A stretch of 64,000 bases of DNA from LMUY01 sp965199095 (GCA_965199095.1 CBDAQM010000004.1:744001-808000), one strand, 5' to 3'. Positions 32,806 through 42,097 are shown, counted from the first letter of the stretch. The notes: a model not told the origin generated them from the letters alone. Translations and numbers: made by a program.

Positions 32806-33593
32806 CGCTCTCGGTCGCTTCCGGTCTCGGCCTGCTGTCTGCCGTCGAAGGCCTGCTGTCCGGCGCTGCCGTCACGCTGGGCGGCATCGGCTTCCAGGGC
32901 ATGGAGGTGCCCGAGAAGCTGCCGTTCGGCGGTACGCAGAAGCTGGCAGAGCATCGGTTCCCGGGCGGCGGCGTGGTGTTTGACGCCACCGGCCCGCAGG
33001 AACGGGATATCGAGTGGTCAGGCCTGTTCACCGGTTCGTCCGCCGTGTCGCGGGCCAGGCAGCTGGACAGCATGCGGCAGGCCGGAAAACAGATCCGGCT
33101 GACCTGGTCTTCGTTTTCCAGGCAGGTCGTCATCCGGGAGTTCTCGCCGGACTACAGCCGCGGCGGGGCGGTCATCCCGTATCGCATCGTCTGCGCCGTG
33201 GTCACCGGCCAGCCTGCTGCCACGCCGACGCTGCTCTCCACGCTCACCGGCGACCTGTCCTCGGCGGCCGGTCTGTCCGGCCTGGCTTCGGATGCGGCGT
33301 CCGCCGTCGCCACCGCGCAGGCAGCTCTGCCCATAGCAGCCAGCCTGACCCACGGTAGCCCGGCCTTCCTGGGCATCGCATCGGCGGTCGGGCTTGCCGG
33401 GACGGCAGTGTCGGCAGCCGGATCTCTAGCAGACGGTCAGCTGGGTAGCCTGGGAGCCGCGGCGGAGAAGGCCGGAGCAGTATTCGGTTTTCCGTCGGCC
33501 CTGCTGTCCGCCTCCGGTGCACAGGACGCCCTGGCTGCGGCAACCGGGGCAGCGGGCTACGTCGGCCGGGCCGTCAGGAACCTGGGCATCTGA
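32802..33593 (+). CDS. P2 gpU-like tail protein
   Basis: 263 aa. The first 130 residues match the P2 gpU pattern: FGGTQKLAEHRFPGGGVV, GPQERDIEWSGLF, RLTWSSFSRQVVIREF. The rest is Ala/Gly-rich and low-complexity (SSAAGLSGLASDAASAVATA), an extension unlike P2 gpU. It is placed between tape measure and gpX, as in P2. It works in tail tip assembly. Confidence 0.8.
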   Translation: MTLSVASGLGLLSAVEGLLSGAAVTLGGIGFQGMEVPEKLPFGGTQKLAEHRFPGGGVVFDATGPQERDIEWSGLFTGSSAVSRARQLDSMRQAGKQIRLTWSSFSRQVVIREFSPDYSRGGAVIPYRIVCAVVTGQPAATPTLLSTLTGDLSSAAGLSGLASDAASAVATAQAALPIAASLTHGSPAFLGIASAVGLAGTAVSAAGSLADGQLGSLGAAAEKAGAVFGFPSALLSASGAQDALAAATGAAGYVGRAVRNLGI

Positions 33594-33611
33594 CCCCACC
33601 CCCACCCCGAA

Positions 33612-33661
33612 CATATACTTCACCTGGTATACGGACGCCTCGACTGTCAGCTCAGTCTCAC
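33612..33661 (+). repeat. Prophage repeat, copy C
   Basis: The 27-bp core (33623-33649) is identical to copies A and B; the rest matches with a few changes, including the upstream C-rich tract. It lies between the gpU stop and the minus-strand moron stop. Confidence 0.85.
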
Positions 33662-34518
33662 GCCTCATCGGCCTTCTTCATGATGTCCTGCCGTGCCCGC
33701 TGCTGCTGGAGCAGCATGACCGACTGCATGTCGGACAGGCTCTCGGACATGGCCTTCGACCCGGACATCACCAATGACGCCTCGTGCAGGTAAAGTGCTT
33801 CAATGCGGCCCATACCCATGGTCAGGCCTTGGTGCTGCGTCTTGACCTGATCCATGTCATCCTCTGAGAGGACTGCGGCCAGGAACTGCGGGATGCCGGT
33901 ATCGGTCCGCCAGTCGACCCATTTCTCTTCTTGGGCTGACTTATTCGTAAGCCACGCCAGGCGGAGATAGATAGATCTAGTCATATAATACAAAAGCCAG
34001 AGACGGTCTCCACAGAAGAGACGCGCTTCGTCAAGCTCTTTTCGGATGGCTTCCGCAGATTTCTTATCAAGTTGTTCTTTGCTTCTCATGATACTTAACC
34101 ATTGCCGGATTTGACCGGGTGCTGTTCCACTTAAAGCAGCCTCTATTTCGCTGGTCGTGAATAATTCATTGAAACTTACGACAGTACCATATGTATCACG
34201 GAGCGTTATTATCTCGGCCCAAAGTAGCTTAACTGCTGAGATAACCTCCGTTCGCATACCAGACTGACCGGCAGACAGGACGTCCACGGAGGTTTTCAGG
34301 GTGGAGTAGGTGGCCTCGAGGTCTGTCCGCGCTTTGTTGATTGTCAGCGTCGACTCCTTGTTCAGGTCATCCTTCAGCGTAGCCAGGCGTGCCTCGCTTG
34401 CATGCTCAATTGGTTTGAAGAGCAGCTTACCGACGAAGTCAGGGGCGACCTTCACAGTCAGCCAGACGATGAAAAGCGGCAGTCCAACTGTCAGCAGGTT
34501 TGACCAATCAACGTTCAT
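33658..34518 (-). CDS. Membrane-anchored moron protein, unknown
   Basis: 286 aa from ATG 34518 (GAGGG). An N-terminal transmembrane helix (LLTVGLPLFIVWLTVKVAPDF) is followed by a long helical cytoplasmic or periplasmic domain with coiled-coil character (EARLATLKDDLNKESTLTIN). It sits opposite to the tail genes and is AT-richer than they are, hence probably a late acquisition carried as a moron. Function unknown; phage exclusion is a common role for such proteins. Its 3' end overlaps repeat copy C. Confidence 0.65.
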   Translation of the reverse strand: MNVDWSNLLTVGLPLFIVWLTVKVAPDFVGKLLFKPIEHASEARLATLKDDLNKESTLTINKARTDLEATYSTLKTSVDVLSAGQSGMRTEVISAVKLLWAEIITLRDTYGTVVSFNELFTTSEIEAALSGTAPGQIRQWLSIMRSKEQLDKKSAEAIRKELDEARLFCGDRLWLLYYMTRSIYLRLAWLTNKSAQEEKWVDWRTDTGIPQFLAAVLSEDDMDQVKTQHQGLTMGMGRIEALYLHEASLVMSGSKAMSESLSDMQSVMLLQQQRARQDIMKKADEA

Positions 34519-34544
34519 CAGCGGCCCTCGACAGGAAAATGACC

Positions 34545-34745
34545 ATGGCAACCATCATCCAGGTGTCGGGTGCCGATATCTCCCTCTACCACGTTGCGGC
34601 CCGCGTGTGGTCGGACGCTTCAGCCTGGCTGGCCCTGGCCAACGCCAACGACCTTACGGACCCGATGCTCTCCGGGCCGCCGGTAAAGCTGACCGTCCCG
34701 GACTACGACCCGGCCTACAGCGGCGGGGCTCCCACCCAGACCTGA
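34545..34745 (+). CDS. P2 gpX-like tail protein (LysM-like)
   Basis: 66 aa from ATG 34545 (AGGAA). The sequence TIIQVSGADISLYHVAARVW then DASAWLALANAND and the LP-type end is the small LysM-like tail protein X. It helps join the tube to the baseplate. It is placed directly before gpD, as in P2. Confidence 0.8.
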   Translation: MATIIQVSGADISLYHVAARVWSDASAWLALANANDLTDPMLSGPPVKLTVPDYDPAYSGGAPTQT

Positions 34746-34755
34746 GGAGACCGTC

Positions 34756-35865
34756 ATGGCCGATGGCAGCACATGGCCCGTAGCAGTCGGCACCGTCCGC
34801 CAGGTGCGTTGGCGCGTGCTGGTAGGCGGGCAGCCCCTGGCAGGCTGCGAAAGCGTACAGGTCCACAGCAACAACCATTATGCGGCCGACACCTTCTCCG
34901 GGCGGTTCTCCCTGACGGCGGACCCGGCGCAGGCTGCGGTGTGGGCTGACAAGGACCCGCCAATCCTCTTGGAAGTGCAGGCCGCCTTCCTGCAGGACGG
35001 CCTGGCTGCTTCGTGGCAGTCGGCATTCACCGGCGAGGTGGACCACGTCGACCTCGACCTCGTCAGTGGCACGGTGGATGTCGAGGGCCGGGACCTGTCC
35101 CGCAGGCTCATAGATGCCAAGACCAAGGAAACGTTCGCCAACCAAAGGGTCAGCGACATCGTCTCCACGTTGGCCGGACGGCATGGGCTGACCGCGGACT
35201 GCGACAGCTTTCCCGCGATGGCAGGCAGCTACTATCAGCTCGAGCACGACAAAATCACCAATGACTCCTTCGGCAAGACCACGACGGAGCACGACCTGCT
35301 CATCTACCTGGCGAAGCATTGCGGAGCTGATTACTGGGTGTCCGGCACGGTGCTGCACTTCAAGACAGCCATTGACGACAGCACGGCCGCGCCCCTGCAG
35401 CTGGTCTGGTCCCCACGCGGCGTACAGGCCTACCCCGGCGTCCCGGTGAGCGACATCAAGACGTCCCGGTCGCTGACGTTGGCCAAGGACATCAAGGTCG
35501 TGATGCGGACCTGGAACAGCAAGGGCAAGTCGGCCAGCGAGGTTTCCTACCCGCCCGGAGCAAAGAAGACCGCGCAGGAAATCGTGCTGCAGCCGAGGCA
35601 GTTCGCGTCACCCGCGGCCGCGCTGACCTACGTACAGAGCCAATACGCGGACATCGTCAAGCACGAGAGGCTGATACAGTTAGCGATGCCCGGCGAGCTG
35701 TCCATGGACGCGCGCTCCATCATCGCGCTGACCGGCACCGGAACTACGTTCGACCAGCGCTACTACGTGGACACCATCGAGCGCAGCTGGTCGGTCGACG
35801 ATGGGTTCCGGCAGTCAGTCCATGTCAAGAATCGGAAAACGCAGTCCGACGCTCAAGTCGGCTGA
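34756..35865 (+). CDS. Baseplate hub protein (P2 gpD-like)
   Basis: 369 aa, RBS GAGG. Beta-rich throughout (SVQVHSNNHYAADTFSGRFS, GTVDVEGRDLSRRLIDAKTK) and it carries the gpD-type arrangement VEGRDLSxxLxDA, ITNDSFGKTTTEHDLLIYLA and a C-terminal SVDDGFRQSV. It forms the trimeric hub around which the baseplate assembles. It follows gpX as usual. Confidence 0.85.
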   Translation: MADGSTWPVAVGTVRQVRWRVLVGGQPLAGCESVQVHSNNHYAADTFSGRFSLTADPAQAAVWADKDPPILLEVQAAFLQDGLAASWQSAFTGEVDHVDLDLVSGTVDVEGRDLSRRLIDAKTKETFANQRVSDIVSTLAGRHGLTADCDSFPAMAGSYYQLEHDKITNDSFGKTTTEHDLLIYLAKHCGADYWVSGTVLHFKTAIDDSTAAPLQLVWSPRGVQAYPGVPVSDIKTSRSLTLAKDIKVVMRTWNSKGKSASEVSYPPGAKKTAQEIVLQPRQFASPAAALTYVQSQYADIVKHERLIQLAMPGELSMDARSIIALTGTGTTFDQRYYVDTIERSWSVDDGFRQSVHVKNRKTQSDAQVG

Positions 35866-35915
35866 CAAGGTGCTGCGCCTTTGGCGCACTGCCTGCTATG
35901 TTGGAGTAGCCTGCC

Positions 35916-36479
35916 ATGTCGCGCGAGTTCGACCAGCACCGGCACGCAATCCGCCGTGACATCGAAGCCATCGTAGGCTCCTTGGCCCAGCCGCGTGATG
36001 CCTTGGTCGCTTCCGTGGATCCTGCGAATCATTCGGTCCGCGTCCGCATCATGCCCGAGGACGTCCTCAGCGGCTGGATCCCGGACGCCTCGGCGATGTC
36101 CGCCGGTGGCGGCTACGGTATCGTGGCTCCACCCAGCGTGGGGGACCAGGTGCACGTCGTGTTTGCGCACGGTGACCAGGACCACCCGCGTATCGTCGGG
36201 CGTATCTTCAGCGTGCAGGACCTGCCGCCCGTGTCTCCTGCCACCGGCAAAGCCGTTCAGCCGAGGGAGTTCGCGGTATTCTGTCCAGGCGCGTGGCTGC
36301 ACTTCTCGGGCGGCGTAATCCATGCCGAGGCAACGTCCATCCAGTTCAAGGGCGACGTCTTCGTCGACGGCAAGATTACCAGCACGGGCGACCAGGTCGC
36401 GGGCACGGTCAGCCAACAGCACCACACCCATGGCGGCGTGAAGGCCGGAGGCGACCACACGGCCCAGCCCGACCAGTAG
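35916..36479 (+). CDS. Baseplate spike protein (P2 gpV-like)
   Basis: 187 aa. N-terminal helical part, an OB-like middle (ASVDPANHSVRVRIMPEDVL, VGDQVHVVFAHGDQDHPRIVG) and a beta-helical end whose HHTHGGVKAG supplies the His residues that bind iron at the tip of such spikes. It pierces the outer membrane. Full length, downstream of the hub gene; a TATG-type promoter-like word (tgctatgttgg) precedes its ATG. Confidence 0.85.
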   Translation: MSREFDQHRHAIRRDIEAIVGSLAQPRDALVASVDPANHSVRVRIMPEDVLSGWIPDASAMSAGGGYGIVAPPSVGDQVHVVFAHGDQDHPRIVGRIFSVQDLPPVSPATGKAVQPREFAVFCPGAWLHFSGGVIHAEATSIQFKGDVFVDGKITSTGDQVAGTVSQQHHTHGGVKAGGDHTAQPDQ

Positions 36480-36487
36480 GAGCCGCC

Positions 36488-36874
36488 ATGCCCGACCTCT
36501 CTCTACCCTGGGGCGGCGACCTGTCCCTGTCGCCCACCGGCGGCGTCGAACTTGTCAGCGGTTCACAGCTCACCCGCGAGCGTCTCGTCCGTCGACTGCT
36601 GACGGTCCCCGGCGACTACCTCGAGGACCTGACGTACGGCGCAGGCCTCGCCAGGTTCATCGGCCAGCCGGTCGACGCGCCAGGCCTGCAGGCCCTCATT
36701 GAGGAGCAAGCTGAGCAGGAAGCCACCGTGGTCTCCGTGACGTCCGTCACCGTGAGCACCGACCGCATCGGATCTGTGACGGCGACCCTGGCCTACCAGG
36801 AGAACGGCGTTCCTGCCGTTCAGCTTCTGACGCTGTCCGTCTCCGCCACCGGCGCTAGCTACACCTACTCCTGA
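36488..36874 (+). CDS. Baseplate wedge protein (P2 gpW / T4 gp25-like)
   Basis: 128 aa from ATG 36488 (TAGGAG). It has the gp25 pattern: PTGGVELVSGSQLTRERLVRRLLT near residue 20, YGAGLARFIGQP near 55, then a beta C-terminus. It joins sheath to wedge in the baseplate. Position between gpV and gpJ is conserved. Confidence 0.85.
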   Translation: MPDLSLPWGGDLSLSPTGGVELVSGSQLTRERLVRRLLTVPGDYLEDLTYGAGLARFIGQPVDAPGLQALIEEQAEQEATVVSVTSVTVSTDRIGSVTATLAYQENGVPAVQLLTLSVSATGASYTYS

Positions 36875-36886
36875 CCTGAGGTCACC

Positions 36887-38011
36887 ATGCAGCTCTCGCT
36901 CCCCACCCTGCAGAGCATGCTCCAGGGCATGGCTGCGGCTGCCCAGTCGGCATGCACGCAGCTGCTGGATCTGACCATCGGTTCTCCGGCCCGCGCCCTC
37001 CTGTATGCCAGCGCGCAGCAGTGGTCTTGGCAGCAGGCCAACGTGTATCGCGTGCTGGCCGCCTCCAGGCTAGCGACCAGTTCGGGCGCCGACGTCGACA
37101 CTTTCATTTCGGACTACAGCTGCCCGCCGCGGGAAGCAGCTACCTACGCCACCGGCCCTGTGACCTTGGCTCGCTTCGTTCCCGCCACGGCTGCCACCGT
37201 TCCGGTCGGCGCCAGCGTCCGGACCGGCGACGGCAGTTTGACCTATGTAATAGGCGCTGACCCTACGAACCCGATGTGGTCTGCAGCCGTGCCGGGCTAC
37301 ATCGTGCCGGTGGGCACTTCCAGCATCACCGTGCCCGTCGAGTGCACGACTGCAGGGACCGCAGGCAACGTGATTGCTGGCGCCATCAGCCTGCTGGGCA
37401 GCGCCATGCCCGGCATCGACACCGTCAACAACTCGGCCGCATTCGTGGATGCGTCGGACGGCGAGACCGACGCCCAGGTCAAGCTGAGGTTCGCCCTCTA
37501 CATCCAGGGCCTGTCCAAAGCGACCCTGACGGCAATCGAAAGCGCAGTCGCGGACGTGCAGGCTGGCATCGCCTATGAGGTCCTCGAGAACGTCGACGAG
37601 CAAGGGTCCTTCAGGCCAGGCCATTTCGTGTGCGTGGTCGATGACGGATCCGGCACCCCTCCTGCAGCGCTGCTATCTGCCGTCTATGCCGCCGTCGATG
37701 CCGTCCGGCCGATTTGCAGCACCTTCAGCGTGCAGCCCCCGACGCTGAACGCGGTCAACGTGGCGCTGACAATCACGGTGTCGTCGGGAAACAAGGCCGC
37801 GTTGTTCACCGCGGTGGCCACGGCCGTGACCGCCTATGTGGACGCCACGCCGGTGGGCGGCATCGTGTCAATGACCCGTGTTGCTGCGGCCGCCTACGCG
37901 ACCAGCCCGACCATCGTCAACGTCAGTGCCATCACCATCAACGACGTGGCATCGGACCTGGTCGCGCCAGCCCGCGGGGTCGTCAAGGCGAGCCTGGTCG
38001 TCGTGAGCTGA
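36887..38011 (+). CDS. Baseplate protein J
   Basis: 374 aa. The order FVPATAATVPVGASVRTGDG, VTVPVECTTAGTAGNVIAGAI, DGETDAQVKLRFALYIQGL is the Baseplate_J family signature. It forms the wedge arms connecting tail fibres to the hub. Intact; the next gene starts 12 bp on. Confidence 0.93.
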   Translation: MQLSLPTLQSMLQGMAAAAQSACTQLLDLTIGSPARALLYASAQQWSWQQANVYRVLAASRLATSSGADVDTFISDYSCPPREAATYATGPVTLARFVPATAATVPVGASVRTGDGSLTYVIGADPTNPMWSAAVPGYIVPVGTSSITVPVECTTAGTAGNVIAGAISLLGSAMPGIDTVNNSAAFVDASDGETDAQVKLRFALYIQGLSKATLTAIESAVADVQAGIAYEVLENVDEQGSFRPGHFVCVVDDGSGTPPAALLSAVYAAVDAVRPICSTFSVQPPTLNAVNVALTITVSSGNKAALFTAVATAVTAYVDATPVGGIVSMTRVAAAAYATSPTIVNVSAITINDVASDLVAPARGVVKASLVVVS

Positions 38012-38023
38012 AGGAGGTCTGCC

Positions 38024-38794
38024 ATGGCGACCGGTGACCAGGCCGACTTCGTCACGCGCCTGCGCCGGATGCTGCCGAGAGGCTGGTGGGGCGACATCTC
38101 CAGCACGCCGTTCCTGTCAGGCATTTTGGCCGGGCTGTCCTACGCCCATGCCAGCGTCTTCTCGTGGACCACGTTTGCCCGGCAGCAGATCCGGCTTGCC
38201 ACGGCTTCTGGCGAGTTTCTGGACTGGCTGGCTTCGGACTTCCTGGGCAACGCCATTTCCCGGCACACGGGCGAGACGGATGCATCCTTCCGCAGCAGGA
38301 TCCGGGCGCAAATCCTGCAGCCCAAAGCAACGCGAGCAGCGGTCGTCTCGGCGGTGCAGTCCCTAACGGGGAACCTGCCCACGGTCGTGGAGCCCGCACT
38401 CGCGAGCGACACGGGCGGCTACGGGTCCAGCACTGTGTCCGGTCAGGGTGGCGGTGTCGGCTACGGCACGGCTGGTGCCTACGGCAGCCTGCAGCTTCCC
38501 TTTCAGTGCTTCCTCACCGTCCAGCGGCCTATCACCCCAGGGATTCCGGGCGTGGCCGGATACGGAGCAGGGGCTGGCTACGGCTCGAGGGCAGCGCCGG
38601 GCGTCAACGTCGGCCCGTCGGAATACGCCAGCCTCGACCAGCTCACAGGTGTGCGGGACGCGGACATCCTGGCGCTGATTGCTGCGACGGCGCCTGTGGC
38701 AACCGTGGTCTGGACCCGAATTGTGGATCCGACGCCGGACGCCGGGGCCCGCTTGGACATCGACTTCTATCTCGACAGGAGCGTGCTCGGATGA
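38024..38794 (+). CDS. Baseplate/tail protein I
   Basis: 256 aa. Its N-terminus (FVTRLRRMLPRGWW) and the RIRAQILQPKATRAAVVSAVQ segment match P2 gpI-type proteins, which connect wedge to fibre. It has an extra Gly/Tyr-rich middle (GGYGSSTVSGQGGGVGYG, AGYGAGAGYGSRAAPG), probably a flexible insert exposed on the virion. It overlaps the first fibre gene by 4 bp. Confidence 0.78.
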   Translation: MATGDQADFVTRLRRMLPRGWWGDISSTPFLSGILAGLSYAHASVFSWTTFARQQIRLATASGEFLDWLASDFLGNAISRHTGETDASFRSRIRAQILQPKATRAAVVSAVQSLTGNLPTVVEPALASDTGGYGSSTVSGQGGGVGYGTAGAYGSLQLPFQCFLTVQRPITPGIPGVAGYGAGAGYGSRAAPGVNVGPSEYASLDQLTGVRDADILALIAATAPVATVVWTRIVDPTPDAGARLDIDFYLDRSVLG

Positions 38795-39438
38795 ACCAGT
38801 TCACCAAAGGGCAGTTGCTCACAGCCGACGAATTGAATGCTGGCCTTGCAGGCTTCGCCGTCCTGGATCCGGCCACCGGCCAGCTGCTGGCCAACTTGGT
38901 TCCTGCCGCCATCACGGCGGCAATCGCCGCTGCTGTTGCCGATGCCACCGCTGCCGCCACGCAGGCTGCTGCGGCCCAGGTAGCCGCCGCTGCAGCGCAG
39001 ACCGCCGCCAGTGCTGCGGCGAGCTCGGGCGGCTCGCAGCGTCCTTGGGCAGTATTTTCGGGCAACGTGGCTCCCCCGGGAACCAACTGCCAGCTCCTCG
39101 CGAGCTTCGGCATAGACCACGTCTTGCACACTGCGGCGGGGCTTTATCAGGTGTTCCTGGATGCCCAGCATCCACTGCCAGCCGACGTGGTCATCCCGGG
39201 CGGCGACAGCCTGCCAGCCTGGGGCGTCGCGGTCAGCGGATACATCGGCACCCTGTCCTCTGGCTCGGACGACACGGTGATACTTGGCGGCCTGAATCGC
39301 CAGCCCACGAAGCCCTGGGGCGCGGATGCAACGTCCGGCCTGAGCTATCTCGAAATCAGGACAACATACCAGGGGCAGCTGATTGGCAGTCAGACTGGTG
39401 TCGACTGGGACGCTGTTTTCGTCACGCTGACTTGGTAG
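38791..39438 (+). CDS. Tail fibre protein with collagen-free Ala-rich stem
   Basis: 215 aa, overlapping the gpI stop (ATGA). Ala-rich coiled-coil stem (AAITAAIAAAVADATAAATQ) followed by a beta C-terminus (VFSGNVAPPGTNCQLLASFG, SYLEIRTTYQGQLIG). The likely role is a host-recognition fibre or fibre adaptor. No known family is clear. Confidence 0.65.
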   Translation: MNQFTKGQLLTADELNAGLAGFAVLDPATGQLLANLVPAAITAAIAAAVADATAAATQAAAAQVAAAAAQTAASAAASSGGSQRPWAVFSGNVAPPGTNCQLLASFGIDHVLHTAAGLYQVFLDAQHPLPADVVIPGGDSLPAWGVAVSGYIGTLSSGSDDTVILGGLNRQPTKPWGADATSGLSYLEIRTTYQGQLIGSQTGVDWDAVFVTLTW

Positions 39439-39529
39439 CCCGCACGCCTCTCTAGCAACCCACTCATCAGCAGCACTCGGCACCGGCCCCCAGGCCGCGA
39501 CGACGCATGCGCGCACTCCGGAGGCCTTC

Positions 39530-40858
39530 ATGGACCGCACGATTTTGTATCCTGGCGCCATACCACTGGCCGAGGACGGCCTCAGCATTCAGCGCAATGC
39601 GATGCTGGCCATCGGCTACCTGGCACAGGCGACGCTCGGCACCGGCGCCGTTGCGGATGGCCTCGCTTGCGGTCCGACGTCGCCTGCAAGCATGACGCTC
39701 GAGGTCGGCCCCGGTAGCCTGACAGCTCTCTCCGTTGTCGACGGGAGCGCGTTTTCGACGTTGCCCGCATCCCTGAATCCGGTCGTCAAGATGGGTATCA
39801 CCGGGGGCTACACGAGCCTGACGTTCTCGGCGCCGCCGGTTGCCGGGCAGAGCGTGGACTACCTCATCCAGGCAGCTTTCGAAGAGCTCGACGGTGTGCC
39901 GCTGGTGCTGCCGTACTACAACGCCGCCAACTCCGCGCAGCCTTACAGCGGCCCGGGGGGTGGCGGTGCAAGCCAGGCCACCGTCCGCAGCCAGCAGGTT
40001 GTCCTGCAGCTCAAGGCGGGCATCCCGGCCGTCAGTGGCACCCAGGTAGCTCCGGTGGCCGATGCAGGCTGGTCGCCACTCTACGTCGTCAGCATCCCGG
40101 CTGGCACGACGCAGCTGACGGGCGCCAACGTGTCCGTTGCTCCTGGCGCGCCGTTCCTGGGTCTCAAGTTGCCGGGCCTGGACGCCGCGGTCGCCGCACT
40201 ACAGGCTGCCGTGGCGGCCCTGCAGGTCTCGGGCAACGGAGAGACGGCCAGAGCCGAAGCTGTCGAAGCGAACCTCAATGCGGCCATCGGCGCCGAGGTC
40301 GTCCGCGCCGAAGCTGCCGAAGCCAACCTGGGCAATGCCCTCAACACGGCAGAAGCTAACCTGAACGCGGCGATCGCCGCAGAAGGCGTCACCCGAAATC
40401 AGGAAGTCGGCGACGCTACGAACACGCTGAACAATGCCCTAGCTGCCGAGGCTCAGGCCCGCGGCCAGGGTGACGCAGCCGTCAGCGCTTCCATCGCACC
40501 GGCCATCGCAGCCGCAATCGCGGACATCAACTCGGAGTTCCCTGCAGGCCTCGGCGCCAACGGATGGGCCAAGCTCAGCAGCGGACTCATCATCCAATGG
40601 GGCGTCGGCGTCTCTGCCGGTGGCGGCGAGACGAACGTGTACTACCCTGTCGTCTTCCCGAACGGCGCTTTCAGCGTCGTGGCCTGCGAGGGCCAGGCAG
40701 AGGGCTGGGTCGGTCCTGGTGGCATCACGCCGTCCATCCACGCGCCGTCCAACGTGGCCGGGAACGGCTTCACAATGTTGACGGCGGAAATCCTACCAGG
40801 CGGCGGGACGCAGCTGCAAGGCGGCCTGGCTTTCTACTGGCTGGCCACGGGCTACTAA
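39530..40858 (+). CDS. Tail fibre with gp53-like C-terminal domain
   Basis: 442 aa, CGGAGG ribosome site. N-terminal virion-binding part, a Gly-rich hinge (SGPGGGGAS), a long Ala/Glu coiled-coil stem (AEAVEANLNAAIGAEVVRAE, and AEANLGNALNTAEANLNAA) and a C-terminal receptor-binding domain (GWAKLSSGLIIQWGVG, YYPVVFPNGAFSVVACEG, ending LAFYWLATGY). The last part resembles the gp53-like C-terminal domain of many tail fibres. It determines host range. Confidence 0.82.
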   Translation: MDRTILYPGAIPLAEDGLSIQRNAMLAIGYLAQATLGTGAVADGLACGPTSPASMTLEVGPGSLTALSVVDGSAFSTLPASLNPVVKMGITGGYTSLTFSAPPVAGQSVDYLIQAAFEELDGVPLVLPYYNAANSAQPYSGPGGGGASQATVRSQQVVLQLKAGIPAVSGTQVAPVADAGWSPLYVVSIPAGTTQLTGANVSVAPGAPFLGLKLPGLDAAVAALQAAVAALQVSGNGETARAEAVEANLNAAIGAEVVRAEAAEANLGNALNTAEANLNAAIAAEGVTRNQEVGDATNTLNNALAAEAQARGQGDAAVSASIAPAIAAAIADINSEFPAGLGANGWAKLSSGLIIQWGVGVSAGGGETNVYYPVVFPNGAFSVVACEGQAEGWVGPGGITPSIHAPSNVAGNGFTMLTAEILPGGGTQLQGGLAFYWLATGY

Positions 40859-40869
40859 GGAGAACCCTC

Positions 40870-41418
40870 ATGACCGTCTACTACTCGCCGACGGCGAAGG
40901 GGTTCTACGACTCCTCGCTTCACGCCGTGCTCCCAGCCGACGCCAAGGTCATCACGCCCGACGTCTACCAGTCCCTGCTGACTGCGCAGGGCAAAGGGCA
41001 ACTCATCGAGGCGGATGCCACTGGAAGTCCGGTGGCCGTCGCACCGCCGGTTCCTGCAGTCACCGTGGCGTCGGCCCTGGCGGCGCTGGCCTCCCTGTAT
41101 GCCAGCAAGGAAGCTCTGGGCGTGTCTTTCCAGGCTGCCGGTGCAACGGCACCCAGCGTCTACCCGTCTGACCTCAACGCGCAGGTCAAGCTGGTCAGCG
41201 CTTACAGCATGGCTGCCGCGGGCCTGTGGGTCGACGGCACGCCGTGGCTGTCCATGGCCGGTGTATCAGTCCCGATGACCGTGGCGGACGTGCAGGCGCT
41301 GGCGCCCAAGGTGGCGGCATACGTGGCGGGCTGCACGGCGCGTTACGGCGCCCTGATACCGCTGGTCACCGCCACGCCGACAACCGACTGCTCAGCTGGC
41401 TGGCCAAGCAATGAGTAG
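40870..41418 (+). CDS. Tail fibre assembly / fibre-associated protein
   Basis: 182 aa from ATG 40870. The N-terminal half resembles fibre-assembly chaperones (YSPTAKGFYDSSLHAVLPAD, KVITPDVYQSLLTAQGKGQ), and the rest resembles DUF4376-like proteins (DLNAQVKLVSAYSMAAAGLW). It presumably helps trimerise the fibre. It overlaps the next gene by 8 bp. Confidence 0.65.
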   Translation: MTVYYSPTAKGFYDSSLHAVLPADAKVITPDVYQSLLTAQGKGQLIEADATGSPVAVAPPVPAVTVASALAALASLYASKEALGVSFQAAGATAPSVYPSDLNAQVKLVSAYSMAAAGLWVDGTPWLSMAGVSVPMTVADVQALAPKVAAYVAGCTARYGALIPLVTATPTTDCSAGWPSNE

Positions 41419-41737
41419 CCCATGCCGGGCGTGTGCGGTCCTCCAGCAGGTCGCCGTCAATGCCGCGCTGACGCTCGACCTGGTCGGCAACGCCCTCATG
41501 CTTGGCCTGCCCGGCGAGACGATTTCCAGGCGGACCGCTCGTGCGCGGGCTGCAGGATCCGTTGCTGCCCGTCGGTTCTGCGCGGTGCTGACCTGGGCCT
41601 TCAACACGGTGTTCCGAACAGGCCGCGACCACTGCACCTGGTCGCTGGAGCCAGGCCCGAGCGTGGGTGCCGAGGTATGGCACTGGTCGCCCGATGTCCC
41701 CGTTCCGCCGGAGCCCGCCTCCGCCTTGACGCCCTGA
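41411..41737 (+). CDS. Small conserved phage protein, unknown
   Basis: 108 aa. Contains GLPGETISRRTARARAAG, then RRFCAVLTWAFNTVF and RDHCTWSLE. I recall similar small phage proteins with a DETISSR-type motif beside tail or lysis genes, function unknown. No signal peptide; possibly peripheral to the membrane. Located just before the membrane-protein pair. Confidence 0.55.
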   Translation: MSSPCRACAVLQQVAVNAALTLDLVGNALMLGLPGETISRRTARARAAGSVAARRFCAVLTWAFNTVFRTGRDHCTWSLEPGPSVGAEVWHWSPDVPVPPEPASALTP

Positions 41738-41746
41738 GGACCCGAC

Positions 41747-42097
41747 ATGCCATTCTTCAAGAACACTAAGCCGGAAACAACCGGCTCGGCTCTTACTGCG
41801 GCGGACCTGCAGGCCTTGCACGTCGCTGTCAGCAGCCTTCGCAGCGATGTCGCGGCCGTCCGGGAGTTCACAGAGGCTCAGGGCCGCGCGTTGGCCGTGC
41901 TGCCATCTGCCGTTCTGGAGCGCTTCGAAAACGAGGCATCCGCATTGGCCGGAAAGCTGGCATCGGCAGCTTGGCGGAAAGCCAGAGAGGAACTGGTGTC
42001 CGGCGTGTTCAAATGGGGACTGCGGTCGGTCTACGGCCTCGTGCTGGCCGCCGTGACGACCTGGTGGACCGGCGTGCTCGGAGGGCTGCACAAGTGA
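41747..42097 (+). CDS. Small membrane protein with C-terminal helix
   Basis: 116 aa. Mostly charged helices (LHVAVSSLRSDVAAVREFTEA) with a hydrophobic C-terminal segment (SVYGLVLAAVTTWWTGVLGG). Overlaps the next GTG by 4 bp. Placed between fibre genes and the A1-like gene; could be a small holin-like or anchoring protein, but the layout does not prove it. Confidence 0.55.
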   Translation: MPFFKNTKPETTGSALTAADLQALHVAVSSLRSDVAAVREFTEAQGRALAVLPSAVLERFENEASALAGKLASAAWRKAREELVSGVFKWGLRSVYGLVLAAVTTWWTGVLGGLHK

